A DNA stretch of 64,000 nucleotides, taken from the NCBI GenBank assembly GCA_016125585.1, contig WGLL01000007.1, positions 284,906 through 348,905 on the forward strand, written 5' to 3'. The notes under the pieces were generated by a model. That model worked only from the letters and a program-made list of their open reading frames with translations. It was not told the origin of the DNA and ran no database searches. The first letter of the stretch is position 1; the number at the start of each line of letters is the position of its first letter. The position numbers and the translations under genes were made by a program. This document shows positions 47,560 through 57,501 of this stretch, piece after piece. The stretch comes from Caulobacter sp. (GTDB lineage Bacteria > Pseudomonadota > Alphaproteobacteria > Caulobacterales > Caulobacteraceae).

Positions 47560-49356
47560 TCAGCCGCGATCGATCGGGTGACCATTCTCGCCGCGCGCCC
47601 GGGTCAGGTTGAAGGCGGAGTTGATCAGGCCGATGTGGCTGAAGGCCTGGGGGTAGTTGCCGACCTGCCGGGCGGCGATCGGATCGTACTCCTCGGCCAG
47701 CAGGCCCAGGTCGTTGCGCACCGACAGCAGTCGCTCGAACAGGGCCTCGGCGTCGTCCAGCCGGCCGAGCATCACATAGGCGTCGACCAGCCAGAAGGTG
47801 CAGACCAGGAAGGCGCCCTCGCCCGTGGGCAGGCCGTCGTCGATCTGCCGGGTGTCGTAGCGATGGACAAAGCCGTCATGAACCAGATCGCGCTCCACGG
47901 CCTCGACGGTGCCGATGAAGCGCGGGTCGCTGGCCTCGACAAAGCCCAGCTCGGCCAGCAGCAGCAGGCTGGCGTCGACGGTCTTGGCCCCGTAGGAGCG
48001 GACGAAGGTGTTGAGTTCGGGGTCGAAGCCCTTTTCCAGGATGTCGGCGCGAATCTCTTCGCGCGCCTTGCGATAGCGCGCCGCGTCGCCCGGCAGGCCG
48101 TAATGCTCGACCGCCTGAACCGCCCGATCCAGCGTCACCCAGGCCATCACCTTGGAGAAGGTGTAGTGCTTGCGCTCCGCCCGATCCTCCCAGATGCCGT
48201 CGTCGGGATGGGTCCAGACCCGCATGACGTGCTCGGTTAGCGCCACCTCGACGGTCCAGGCCGCCTCATTGCCGGTCAGGCCGCCCCGGCGGGCCTGGTG
48301 CAGGCTGTCGGCCAGCTCGCCATAGACATCCAGCTGGAACTGGGCCGAGGCGGCGTTGCCGATCCGCACCGGCTTGCTGTCCTCATAGCCGGGCAGCCAG
48401 TCGGCCTCCCATTCGGTCAGCCGCCGCTCGCCGGCGACGCCGTACATGATCTGCATGTCCGCCGGGCTGCCGGCCACCGCGCGCAGCAGCCAGTCGCGCC
48501 ATGCCTGGGCCTCCTCGTAGTAGCCGGCGTTCATCAGGGCCAGCAGGGTCAGGGTCGCGTCGCGGATCCAGCAATAGCGGTAGTCCCAGTTGCGGGGACC
48601 GCCGATCTGTTCGGGCAGGCTGGTGGTCGCCGCCGCCACCACCCCGCCCGTCGGGGCGTGAGTCAGGGCCTTGAGCACGATCAGGGAGCGTTTCACCGCG
48701 TCGGCCCACCGCCCCTCGACGCCGGCCTGCGAGGCCCAGCCGCGCCAGAAGGCTTCGGTGTCAGCCAAGGTCTTGGGCGGACTGGTCGCCGGAGGCATGG
48801 GTTCGTGCGACGGCGCCCAGGTCAGTGTGAAGGGGGTGGTCTCGCCCGCGCTGACGACGAACTCGGCCTCGGTGAACCAGCCATCGCCCCGGATGCCGAC
48901 CGGCGTGCGCAGGACCACCATATCGGGCCCGGCAATGGCCCGGTGGGCGCCGCCGTCGGTGCGGGTCATCCAGGGGATGACCGCGCCGTAGCCGAAGCGC
49001 AGGGCCAGATCGAGCTTGAAGGCCACCTCGCCCTTGTCGCCGCGAACGATGCGGATCAGTTCGGGATGGCCTTCGCGGCGGGCCATGAAGTCGATCACCG
49101 TGGCGACGCCGGTGTCGGTCTCGAAGGTGGTCTCCAGGATCAGGGTGTCCTGGCGATAGCGGCGCGTGACCTTGTACGTCTCGTCCGCCGGCCAGATCCG
49201 CCAGTGGCCGTTGTTCCGGGTGCCCAGCAGGGCGGCGAAGAAGGCGTCGGAGTCGAAGCGCGGCCAGCACAGCCAGTCGATGGAGCCGTTGATCCCGACC
49301 AGGGCGCAGGATTCCCGATCGCCGATCAGGGCGTAGTCCTCAATTCGCAATGCCAT
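47560..49356 (-). CDS. Glycoside hydrolase family 15 (glucoamylase/trehalase-like)
   Basis: IEDYALIGDRESCALVGINGSIDWLCWPRFDSDAFFAALLG, GGPRNWDYRYCWIRDATLTLLALMNAGY, GLLAEEYDP. Confidence 0.93.
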   Translation of the reverse strand: MALRIEDYALIGDRESCALVGINGSIDWLCWPRFDSDAFFAALLGTRNNGHWRIWPADETYKVTRRYRQDTLILETTFETDTGVATVIDFMARREGHPELIRIVRGDKGEVAFKLDLALRFGYGAVIPWMTRTDGGAHRAIAGPDMVVLRTPVGIRGDGWFTEAEFVVSAGETTPFTLTWAPSHEPMPPATSPPKTLADTEAFWRGWASQAGVEGRWADAVKRSLIVLKALTHAPTGGVVAAATTSLPEQIGGPRNWDYRYCWIRDATLTLLALMNAGYYEEAQAWRDWLLRAVAGSPADMQIMYGVAGERRLTEWEADWLPGYEDSKPVRIGNAASAQFQLDVYGELADSLHQARRGGLTGNEAAWTVEVALTEHVMRVWTHPDDGIWEDRAERKHYTFSKVMAWVTLDRAVQAVEHYGLPGDAARYRKAREEIRADILEKGFDPELNTFVRSYGAKTVDASLLLLAELGFVEASDPRFIGTVEAVERDLVHDGFVHRYDTRQIDDGLPTGEGAFLVCTFWLVDAYVMLGRLDDAEALFERLLSVRNDLGLLAEEYDPIAARQVGNYPQAFSHIGLINSAFNLTRARGENGHPIDRG

Positions 49357-49467
49357 GCCGTCGCGGATCATCCGTTTGAAGCGCCGGAAAGGCGCGGTGG
49401 CCGTTCAACGGGTCAGGTAGCCGACGGTTGCCAACGGGTCGAGGGGGCGAGGCCGATTTCCCCTTTT

Positions 49468-51240
49468 CTACTCGTTGATCCGCCGGCCCTCGCCGGCCGA
49501 CCGCACCAGTCTGATGAACTCCGCCCGCAGGCCGTCCTCATCCTTGCCGCGGGCCCCTTGGGCCAGCCCCTCGATGCGCTCCCAGTCGAACCGGGGCGAC
49601 AGCCAGGGATCGCCTCTCAGGGCCTGACCGAAGCCGGCGACGGCGATGGCCCAGCGGGTCGATTCCGGGGCCTGATCGAGGCCGGTATAGGTGACCGAGG
49701 CGCCGATAGGCTGCTGCATCAGGCGGGAGGTCTTCTGCCCCGGAAGCTTGTAGCGGATCTTCAGATAGGCCAGTTCGCCGGATCGGCCGGCAGGCGCAGC
49801 GCCGGGCTTGCCGTAACGCAACGGATCGACCGAGGCGGGGCCGCCGACCGGGGTGATTTCGTAGAGGGCGGTGACCGAGGCGCCCGACCCGACCTCGCCG
49901 GCGTCGACCTGGTCGTTGTTGAAGTCCTCACGCTTCAACATGCGGGTCTCATAGCCGATCAGGCGGTATTCCGAGACCGTGGCGGGGTTGAACTCCACCT
50001 GGATTTTCACGTCGTCGGCGATGGGGAAGACGCTGCCGGAAAAGTCATCGCGGAACAGCTTGCGGCCCTCTTCCAGGGTGTCGATGTAGCCGGCCGTCCC
50101 GTTGCCGTTCTGGGCCAGGGTCTGCATCATGGTGTCGTTGTAGTTGCCGCGGCCAAAGCCGTAGACCGACAGATAGACGCCGGTCTTGCGCTGGTCGGCG
50201 ACAAAGTCCTTCAGCTTGGACGGATCGGCCACCCCGACGTTGAAGTCGCCGTCGGTCAGCAGGATGACCCGGTTGACGGCCTTGGGATCGAAATTCTGCT
50301 TCGCGAGATCATAGGCCAGGGCCAGGCCGGCGCCGCCCGCGGTCGAGCCGCCCGACCTGAGCGCGCCCAGCGCACAGCGCATCTTGAGCTTCTCGCGCCC
50401 ACTGGTGGGGGCCAGCACCGCGCCGGCGGAGCCGGCGTAGGCGACCATGGCCACCCGGTCGCCGGGGCGCAGCTGATCGATCAGGACGTTCATCGCTTTC
50501 TGCGCCAGGGGCAGCTTGTCCTCCGACCACATCGATCCCGAGGTATCGACCAGGAAGACCAGGTTCAGCGGCGGCTGTTCGGCCTGCGCCAGTTCATAGC
50601 CCTGAAGGCCGATATGGATGATCTGCTTTCCGGGCGCCCAGGGCGAGGGCGCCACGGCCGTGAAGGCCTTGAACGGCTCGGCGGCGTCTGTCGGCCGGGC
50701 GTAGCCATAGTCGAAGTAGTTGATCATCTCCTCGACCCGCACGGCGTCCCGGGGCGGGGACCGGCCGTCGGTGATGAAGCGCCGGACATTGGCGTAGGCG
50801 GCGGTGTCGACGTCGATGGAGAAGGTCGAGACCGGGTCCTCGGCGACCTGATGAATGGGATTGGACTCGCCGCCGGGATAGCGCTCAGTCTCGATGTCGC
50901 CGGCGACAGGCGTCGGCTGGGCCGTCTTCGGCGCCGCGATCATCTCCGAGACAACGGGAGAGGGCTTCGCGACCATTTGGGGAGGCGGCGGCGGGGGCGG
51001 CGGTATCGGCGCCGGAGCGGCCATGCTCGACGCGCCGGACGGCCGGCGGCCGGCCGTGACTGTCAGTGCTGAATCCTGGGTGTTGGCCTGGACGAACCCG
51101 AGCTTCTCGCACGCGGCGTCCGTGGGTTGGCCGTCCATGGAGGCCGGCCTGGCCGTCACCGAGGCCGTTGGCGCGCTGGCGGCGATCAAGGCGCAGAGGG
51201 CGCCGGCGGTCAGGGCCCTGAAGCGACGAATGGCGAGCAT
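49468..51240 (-). CDS. Exported von Willebrand factor type A protein (YfbK-like)
   Basis: FSIDVDTAAYANVRRFITDGRSPPRDAVRVEEMINYFDY, VFLVDTSGSMWSEDKLPLAQKAM; Pro-rich N-terminal linker. Confidence 0.92.
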   Translation of the reverse strand: MLAIRRFRALTAGALCALIAASAPTASVTARPASMDGQPTDAACEKLGFVQANTQDSALTVTAGRRPSGASSMAAPAPIPPPPPPPPQMVAKPSPVVSEMIAAPKTAQPTPVAGDIETERYPGGESNPIHQVAEDPVSTFSIDVDTAAYANVRRFITDGRSPPRDAVRVEEMINYFDYGYARPTDAAEPFKAFTAVAPSPWAPGKQIIHIGLQGYELAQAEQPPLNLVFLVDTSGSMWSEDKLPLAQKAMNVLIDQLRPGDRVAMVAYAGSAGAVLAPTSGREKLKMRCALGALRSGGSTAGGAGLALAYDLAKQNFDPKAVNRVILLTDGDFNVGVADPSKLKDFVADQRKTGVYLSVYGFGRGNYNDTMMQTLAQNGNGTAGYIDTLEEGRKLFRDDFSGSVFPIADDVKIQVEFNPATVSEYRLIGYETRMLKREDFNNDQVDAGEVGSGASVTALYEITPVGGPASVDPLRYGKPGAAPAGRSGELAYLKIRYKLPGQKTSRLMQQPIGASVTYTGLDQAPESTRWAIAVAGFGQALRGDPWLSPRFDWERIEGLAQGARGKDEDGLRAEFIRLVRSAGEGRRINE

Positions 51241-51470
51241 GGCGATTCCCCAATGGATGTTGGCCGTCGATGACAGCAAGCGAGTCAATCAAGGCATTTT
51301 ATGGACGTAAAATCAAATGTGGCGCTATGGACCATCGTTCATCGACCGAAATTTCTCCTGTGGCGGGAATGCGGTTCGTTCCCGCCACAGGCGCAACGCC
51401 GAGTCCGGCCTGCAACGGTCGCGCGACCTTGACAGGCAAGGGGCCGGAGCCAATTGTGCCGCGAGTAAAT

Positions 51471-51478
51471 ATGGTTAA
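51471..51478 (-). promoter_or_regulatory. Possible CtrA half-site TTAACCAT
   Basis: Exact 8-mer on the minus strand, about 25 bp upstream of a start at 51504. Confidence 0.3.
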
Positions 51479-51503
51479 CGGCGAGCTTATTGGGGGGCTT
51501 GCG

Positions 51504-53003
51504 ATGTCCGAAGCCTACGACGCCGACACCGAAATTCCCTCCGCCGCCGGAGCGAATATGACGTCTTCTCGCCTGAGGAGCGCGGTCCGTCGCCTGCGCG
51601 GCGGCGTGATCGCCGGGGTCGTGGCCGCCATTGTCCTGCCGCTGATCGGCTGTGACACCGCGCCGGGCGGTTTCTGGACCAAGAAGGGCGACGCGGCCTG
51701 TCCCAGACCCCAGCTGGCCACCGTTTCGACGCCGCAATTCAACGCCCAGCAACAGGAAGTCCGCGCCCTTCGCCGCAGCGCCTTCCGGGGCGATTTCTTC
51801 GCCCAGCTTGAATTGGCCCGGCGCTATCAGGGGCAGCGGGCGGTGGACCGCAATCTCGACGATCCGGTCGAGTCCGCTGTCTGGTACGCCATGGCGCTGA
51901 GCAATCCCGACGGCTACGCCCAGGTCTCGGCGTCGGGGCGGAGGGCCAGCAACGGCGACGCCACCGCCACCTCGCGATTCGACTACTGCCGCGCGGTCGA
52001 GCGCCGCAACGCCTACGCCGTGCTGGACCGGCTGCTGTCGCGCATGGACTCCTCCGAACAGGAGAAGGTTCGCGACCGGGTCATCTACGTCCTGTCTAGC
52101 CAGGGCGCTGAAGGGTTCCGCACCCTGGCGCGTATCCATGACGACAGCTTCGGCGTCTTTGGCGAGCCGTCGGACAATCGCGAGGCCATGGGCGCGCGGG
52201 GCCGGCCCTACAAGCCGGGCGCGCCGTCGGTGCTCAACCTGTTCCCGCGCAACGACGTCGACGCCTATCTCTACAACTACCTCGCGGTTCAGACCGGCGA
52301 CATCGGCGCCTATGTGATGCTCAAGGATTTCGAGCGCTCCTCGCCGCAACGGGCCGGCTATGGCTCCTTCGTCGAGGCCAAGGCCAAGCGCTGGATCCCG
52401 CCTTACGAGTTCTATCCGCCCGAGGCCCCGCCCTCCGGCGTGCCGCACGTCGACGAAAGCAATTGGCGCGACGAGGCGACCGACATCGCCCTGGATCGTC
52501 TGAGTGAACTGCCCTTCGTGCACATCAGCGAGGCCCTGACCTATCTGCGGGTCACGCCCAAGGCGGTGAAGCGCGAGCAGGATCTCTATCCCGGCGACAT
52601 CCAGACCCTGCAGGCCATGCTCGGTCGCGAGCCGACCGGCCGCCTGAGCGGCATCGAGAAGGTCCGCGCCATCCAGTACGCCGCCGTCAACGGCTCGCCC
52701 CGGGCCCAGTTGGTGCTGGCCGTGATGTATTCGGAAGGGGTGGGGGTGCGCCGCGACTACGCCCGCGCCTTCCACTGGTATTCGGAGGCCGACAAGCAGG
52801 GCTCGGCCGAGGCGAAATACGCCATGTCGACCTTCTTCTCCCTCGGGATGGACGGGGTCGCCGACCAGAACAAGGCCGAGGCGGTGGTCTACCAGATCGA
52901 CGCCGCCCTGGCCGGCTTCAAGCCTTCCGCGGGACGCCTGCAGCAGGTGCTGGCCCAGGTCTCGCGTGAAAACCGGCCCTCGCGCCAAGGGGAATACCGC
53001 TGA
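51504..53003 (+). CDS. Sel1-like repeat protein, probable lipoprotein
   Basis: C-term AQLVLAVMYSEGVGVRRDYARAFHWYSEADKQGSAEAKYAMSTFFSLG; internal ATG at 51558 would give a lipobox (LIGC). Confidence 0.8.
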   Translation: MSEAYDADTEIPSAAGANMTSSRLRSAVRRLRGGVIAGVVAAIVLPLIGCDTAPGGFWTKKGDAACPRPQLATVSTPQFNAQQQEVRALRRSAFRGDFFAQLELARRYQGQRAVDRNLDDPVESAVWYAMALSNPDGYAQVSASGRRASNGDATATSRFDYCRAVERRNAYAVLDRLLSRMDSSEQEKVRDRVIYVLSSQGAEGFRTLARIHDDSFGVFGEPSDNREAMGARGRPYKPGAPSVLNLFPRNDVDAYLYNYLAVQTGDIGAYVMLKDFERSSPQRAGYGSFVEAKAKRWIPPYEFYPPEAPPSGVPHVDESNWRDEATDIALDRLSELPFVHISEALTYLRVTPKAVKREQDLYPGDIQTLQAMLGREPTGRLSGIEKVRAIQYAAVNGSPRAQLVLAVMYSEGVGVRRDYARAFHWYSEADKQGSAEAKYAMSTFFSLGMDGVADQNKAEAVVYQIDAALAGFKPSAGRLQQVLAQVSRENRPSRQGEYR

Positions 53004-54442
53004 TGTCCAAGCGCCTTCCGCTCCGCCTGATGCTGGCGGCCGCCACCGCCGCGGGCCTGGCTTTCGGCGCCGCCGAAACCGCCGTGGCCCTGCCCGACGC
53101 CAAGGTGGACCAGCAGATTCGTCCCAATTTCGGCGGCCTGATCAATCCGCCGCTGCGGCCGCACTATCGTCCGGAACGCTGGAAGCCCAGCCGCTACCGC
53201 TGGGGCCGGCGGCCGTATCGTCCCGGTTATCAACCGCGTCGGCCCGGCTATGATGACGGCTACTACGACGACTATCCGCGCGACCAGATGGTCGGGGTGG
53301 TCGACTGCGGCGATCCGCAAGCCGGCCCGACGCCGATCTCCGACGCGCTGCAGGGCATTGCCGACAACGGCATCCTCTACATCCGCGGCGGCGCCGCCTG
53401 CCACGAGACCATCATCGTCCAGTATCCGGTGGTGATCGCCGGCGAAGGCTCCTCGATCTTCTCCGGCGCCGACGTCGCCCCCGCCACCATCATGCCGGCC
53501 GCAGGCAACGCCTGCATCCGGATCGCCGCGGGGGTGAAGGGCGTCGAGCTTCGCGATCTCAACTTCAAGACCGAGCAGGGCGGCCGTATGCCCTGCATCG
53601 AGGCCTGGGACGCGGAAGTGGCGCTGGTGCGAACCAATGTCGAGTACTGGGGCGACGCCTCAGCCCTCTATGCCTCCGGTGGCCGGGTCATCATGCGCGA
53701 CAGCGTCATCGACGCCCGCAGCTGGGATCCGGCGGTTCTGATCGAGGGCGCGGTGATCGACATCGCCCGCAGCAAGATCGCCGGCGAGGCGGGCGGTCTC
53801 GACCTGACCCCCGGCAACGGCGAGTCTCGCCTCGACCAGGTCGGCATCATTGCCCGGGGCGGAGAGACGCCGGGGGATGTCGGGCTGCTTCTGCGCGGCC
53901 TGCGCAGCGGCACCGGAACCATGTCCCTGCGCAATGTGGTGGTCTGCGGCTGGACCACCGGCCTGCATCTGGAGCGCGGCGCCCAGGTCGACATGAGCCG
54001 CAGCCGGATCTGCAATTCGCAACGCGGGGTGATTTCCGCCGGGGCCAGCCTCAATGTGAGGGAATCGGCGATCGGCGCGCGCGAGATCGGGGCCTACATC
54101 GCCTCCGGCCGCGCCAGCTTCACCCACAATCGTTTCTACGGCGGCGGTCGTCCGGCCTACGCCGAGCCGGGCGCCGTTCTCGAGATGAACGACAACTGGG
54201 TCTATTGGGACCGCGACTGCTGGCGCGAGCGGTTCGACGCGGGCCTCTACTGTGTGTCCAGCCGGACCCTGCCCGGATCGCTCCGCGACGAGAACAGCTG
54301 GTCGTCCGGCTACCGCCGCGGCTGGGAAGGCGATGGCTATGATCGCGGCTTCCAGCGTGACGGCTCGCCCATCGCTCTGCCGCCCGAGGCCCCGCCGAAG
54401 AAAAAGCGCGGCTGGGGGAGCAGGCGGGAGCCGGCCTACTAG
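53003..54442 (+). CDS. Exported right-handed beta-helix repeat protein
   Basis: Signal peptide; RPY-rich segment; IRIAAGVKGVELRDLNF... repeating beta-strand pattern; TGATG overlap with preceding gene. Confidence 0.8.
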   Translation: MSKRLPLRLMLAAATAAGLAFGAAETAVALPDAKVDQQIRPNFGGLINPPLRPHYRPERWKPSRYRWGRRPYRPGYQPRRPGYDDGYYDDYPRDQMVGVVDCGDPQAGPTPISDALQGIADNGILYIRGGAACHETIIVQYPVVIAGEGSSIFSGADVAPATIMPAAGNACIRIAAGVKGVELRDLNFKTEQGGRMPCIEAWDAEVALVRTNVEYWGDASALYASGGRVIMRDSVIDARSWDPAVLIEGAVIDIARSKIAGEAGGLDLTPGNGESRLDQVGIIARGGETPGDVGLLLRGLRSGTGTMSLRNVVVCGWTTGLHLERGAQVDMSRSRICNSQRGVISAGASLNVRESAIGAREIGAYIASGRASFTHNRFYGGGRPAYAEPGAVLEMNDNWVYWDRDCWRERFDAGLYCVSSRTLPGSLRDENSWSSGYRRGWEGDGYDRGFQRDGSPIALPPEAPPKKKRGWGSRREPAY

Positions 54443-54457
54443 GGCGCGCTTCGGAGA

Positions 54458-55813
54458 GTGAGAACCGGGACCAGTCTCGGCAGACGATCGCGGGCGATGT
54501 GCCTTGCCCTGGCGCTCGCCGTCATCGCGACTGGGCCGTTGGCCGCGGCGACGCCCGCGCGCCAACCGTGGACGGGTCAGTGGAATGCGACAGCGGTCTT
54601 TGAGGGCGGCAGCGGCTCGGGCGCCATCACGCTCTCAGAGGACGGCGACGCCATCGCGGGAACCGCCGAGCCCCTCGATGAGAACCAGTTCTTCCCGCTG
54701 ACCGTAAAGGGACGCCGGACCGGCGGCGAGCGGGCGCATCTGGAACTGTTCTTTTCCGGCGAGAAGGTCGGGGTCATCGAGGCCAGTCTGCATGACGGCG
54801 ACATCCGCGGCGAAGGCGCCCTCTACGGGGTTCCCATCACCCTGGTCGCGAGCAGACCCCCGGTCGCGGGGCCGGCTCGCGTGCTGGACTATTCTCCAGC
54901 CCGATACGCTCTGCAGTATTCAGGCGAAGGCCCGCCCGCGCTCGTCCTGCGGCCCGGCGATACGGTCCGCACCACGACCGTGGACAATGAGGGCCGCGAC
55001 CAGGCCATGGCCTGGCGGGCCATGCCCGGCAATCCGCTGACAGGCCCGTTTCTGATCGAAGGCGCCATGCCTGGCGACACCCTTGTCGTTCACCTTGAGC
55101 GGGTCGCGCTCAGTCGGGACAGCGCCAGCATGTACAGCGGGCGGCTGAACGACAGGGCCGTCGGCGCCGGCCATGACCAGACCCCGGTCGAGGGATGGGG
55201 GCGAGGCTGGATTCTCGGCCGGGAGAAGGGCGTGGCGCGGTTGGCGGAGCCGGGCGACAGACTGGCCGATTTCGCGCCGGCCCTGAAGCCGATGATCGGC
55301 TCAATCGGGGTCGCGCCGCCCCTCAATCAGGCCATCTACGCCGGCGACCTGGGCCTGTTTGGCGGCAATCTCGACTACAGCCGGCTGGGCGAGGGGAGCA
55401 CGCTGTATTTTCCGGTGTTTCGGGCGGGCGCATTTCTGTTCCTCGGCGACGGACACGCCCTGCAGGGCGATGGAGAAATCAGCGGGCAGGGGCTTGAGAC
55501 CTCGCTGGAGGTTCAGTTTCGGGTCGAGCTGATCAAGGGCCCTTCCCTTGGCCAGCCCTGGTTCGAAGACGCAGACTTCGTCATGGTTTCAGGCGTCGAT
55601 AACAGCCTCGATCTGGCGCTTCAGGCGGCGACCAGCGGCATGGCGCGCTGGCTCAAGCGCACCTACGGGCTCAACGACGCCGAAGTCGGGGCGGTCATGA
55701 GCGCTTCGGTCCGCTATGACATCGCCGAGGTCGTCGATCCGCGTCCCCATGTGGTCGCCCGAATCTCGAAAGCGGACCTCGCCATGATCCGCCAGCCCGA
55801 GAAGCCTGACTGA
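54458..55813 (+). CDS. Exported acetamidase/formamidase-family protein with N-terminal beta-rich domain
   Basis: LRPGDTVRTTTVDNEGRDQ...GPFLIEGAMPGDTLVVHLERV...GDLGLFGGNLDYSRLGEGSTLYFPVFRAGAFLFLGDGHALQGDGEISGQGLETS; GTG start. Confidence 0.88.
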   Translation: MRTGTSLGRRSRAMCLALALAVIATGPLAAATPARQPWTGQWNATAVFEGGSGSGAITLSEDGDAIAGTAEPLDENQFFPLTVKGRRTGGERAHLELFFSGEKVGVIEASLHDGDIRGEGALYGVPITLVASRPPVAGPARVLDYSPARYALQYSGEGPPALVLRPGDTVRTTTVDNEGRDQAMAWRAMPGNPLTGPFLIEGAMPGDTLVVHLERVALSRDSASMYSGRLNDRAVGAGHDQTPVEGWGRGWILGREKGVARLAEPGDRLADFAPALKPMIGSIGVAPPLNQAIYAGDLGLFGGNLDYSRLGEGSTLYFPVFRAGAFLFLGDGHALQGDGEISGQGLETSLEVQFRVELIKGPSLGQPWFEDADFVMVSGVDNSLDLALQAATSGMARWLKRTYGLNDAEVGAVMSASVRYDIAEVVDPRPHVVARISKADLAMIRQPEKPD

Positions 55814-55864
55814 GCCTCGTCCGGCCGCCCGGAGATCGGGCCCGGCAGCGCCTTGTGAGGCGGC

Positions 55865-57343
55865 TCAGTCCAGGTTCGGCGCTACCCGCGCCCTGGACGC
55901 CTGTTCATAGGCGAACCCCAGCGCCAGCAGTTGCGCCTCGCTCCATTTGGGGCCGATGAAGGACAGTCCGACCGGCAGTCCCTTGACCAGACCCATCGGC
56001 ACGGTCAGGTGCGGATAGCCGGCCACGGCGGCGGCGTTGCCGGCGCCGCCTCCGACGTAGCGGTCTCCCAGCACCGGATCGATGAGCCAGCTGGGCCCCG
56101 TGGTCGGGCCGACCAGGGCGACCACGTCATTGTCCTTCAACAGCCTGTCCAACCCGCCGCGCGCCAGCGTCTGGCCCTCGTCGCGGGCCTTGATGTAGGC
56201 CGGGTCGCCGAGACCGCCGGTCTTCTCCGCCTGTTCGAACAGGTCCTGGCCGAACAGGGCCAGTTCAGAGTCCGCATGAGTTTTGTTGAAGGCAATGATG
56301 TCGGCGAGGGTGCGCACCGGCACCTTTTCAGGATCAGCGCCGGCAAGGTAGTCGGCCAGCCCGACCTTCAGCTCGGTCAGCAGGATGGTCAGCTCATGCT
56401 GACCGATTTCCCGGCCCTCGGGGAAGTCCTTGATGTCGACCAGGATTGCGCCCTGATCCCGCAGCACGGTCAGGGCCGCCTCGAAGGCCTCGTCGGTCCC
56501 GCCGTGAAAGCCGGCGGCATAACGCATGACGCCGATGCGCTTGCCTTTCAGGGCATCCTTTTTCAGGGCCCGACTGTAGTTGGTCTTGTGACTGTCGGCC
56601 TCGACGGTGGTTGGATCGGCCGGATCGGACCCGGCCATGGCGGTCAGCAGCAGGGCGGCGTCGGCGACGGTCGTGGTCATCGGGCCGGCGGTGTCCTGGC
56701 TTGCGCTGATCGGGATGATGCCGGTGCGGGAAACCAGTCCGACCGTGGGTTTGAGGCCGACCAGCCCGTTCACGGCCGACGGGCAGGTCACCGAGCCGTC
56801 GGTCTCGGTGCCGATCGCCGCCCAGGCCAGGCCCGCCGCCACGGCGGCGCCGGAACCGGCCGAGGATCCGCAGGGGCTGCGCGCCAGGTCGTAGGGATTG
56901 CGGGTCTGGCCGCCCACGCCGCTCCAGCCGCTGATCGACTCCGAAGACCGGATGTTCGCCCACTCGGAGAGATTGGCCTTGCCCAGGATCACCACCCCGG
57001 CCGCCCGCAGGCGGGCGATGACCGGGGCGTCGGCGGCGGGCACATTGTCCTTCAGGGCGAGAGAGCCGCCGGTGTTCGGCAGGCCGGCGACGTCGATGTT
57101 GTCCTTCACCAGCAGGGCGCGACCATTCAGCGCGAGGGGCGCGCCGGCCATCCCCTCCCGACGATCCGCCTCGGCGGCCTGATCCAGAGCGGTCGGGTCC
57201 CGCGCCAGGATCGATCCGAGCGTCCCGTCGATCCGGTCCGCCCGGGCGATATAGGCCTGCACGGCCTCTACATGGCTTGGCTGCGCGGCCGCCGCGGCGA
57301 GGGGAAGGGCTGAGGCGATCGCGAGGGCGAGGATCGGGCGCAT
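55865..57343 (-). CDS. Exported amidase-signature family protein
   Basis: [76 protein letters not shown]. Confidence 0.94.
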   Translation of the reverse strand: MRPILALAIASALPLAAAAAQPSHVEAVQAYIARADRIDGTLGSILARDPTALDQAAEADRREGMAGAPLALNGRALLVKDNIDVAGLPNTGGSLALKDNVPAADAPVIARLRAAGVVILGKANLSEWANIRSSESISGWSGVGGQTRNPYDLARSPCGSSAGSGAAVAAGLAWAAIGTETDGSVTCPSAVNGLVGLKPTVGLVSRTGIIPISASQDTAGPMTTTVADAALLLTAMAGSDPADPTTVEADSHKTNYSRALKKDALKGKRIGVMRYAAGFHGGTDEAFEAALTVLRDQGAILVDIKDFPEGREIGQHELTILLTELKVGLADYLAGADPEKVPVRTLADIIAFNKTHADSELALFGQDLFEQAEKTGGLGDPAYIKARDEGQTLARGGLDRLLKDNDVVALVGPTTGPSWLIDPVLGDRYVGGGAGNAAAVAGYPHLTVPMGLVKGLPVGLSFIGPKWSEAQLLALGFAYEQASRARVAPNLD

Positions 57344-57501
57344 GTCATTTCCGCTGCAAAGACGGCGGTCCGGCGCCGCCCGGTCGCCACCATGCCGCTG
57401 ATCGGCCGCCGACGCCAACCGTGTTCATGCCCGGCAGGGCAACGTCGGCTAGCTTGCACATCCGGCTTGCGGCCATGCTAGAGCAGCACGGCATCTTGCT
57501 T

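Noticed and set aside
48298-51072. 924-aa plus-strand ORF opposite GH15 and VWA genes
   Set aside because: Spans two unrelated minus-strand genes; spurious high-GC frame
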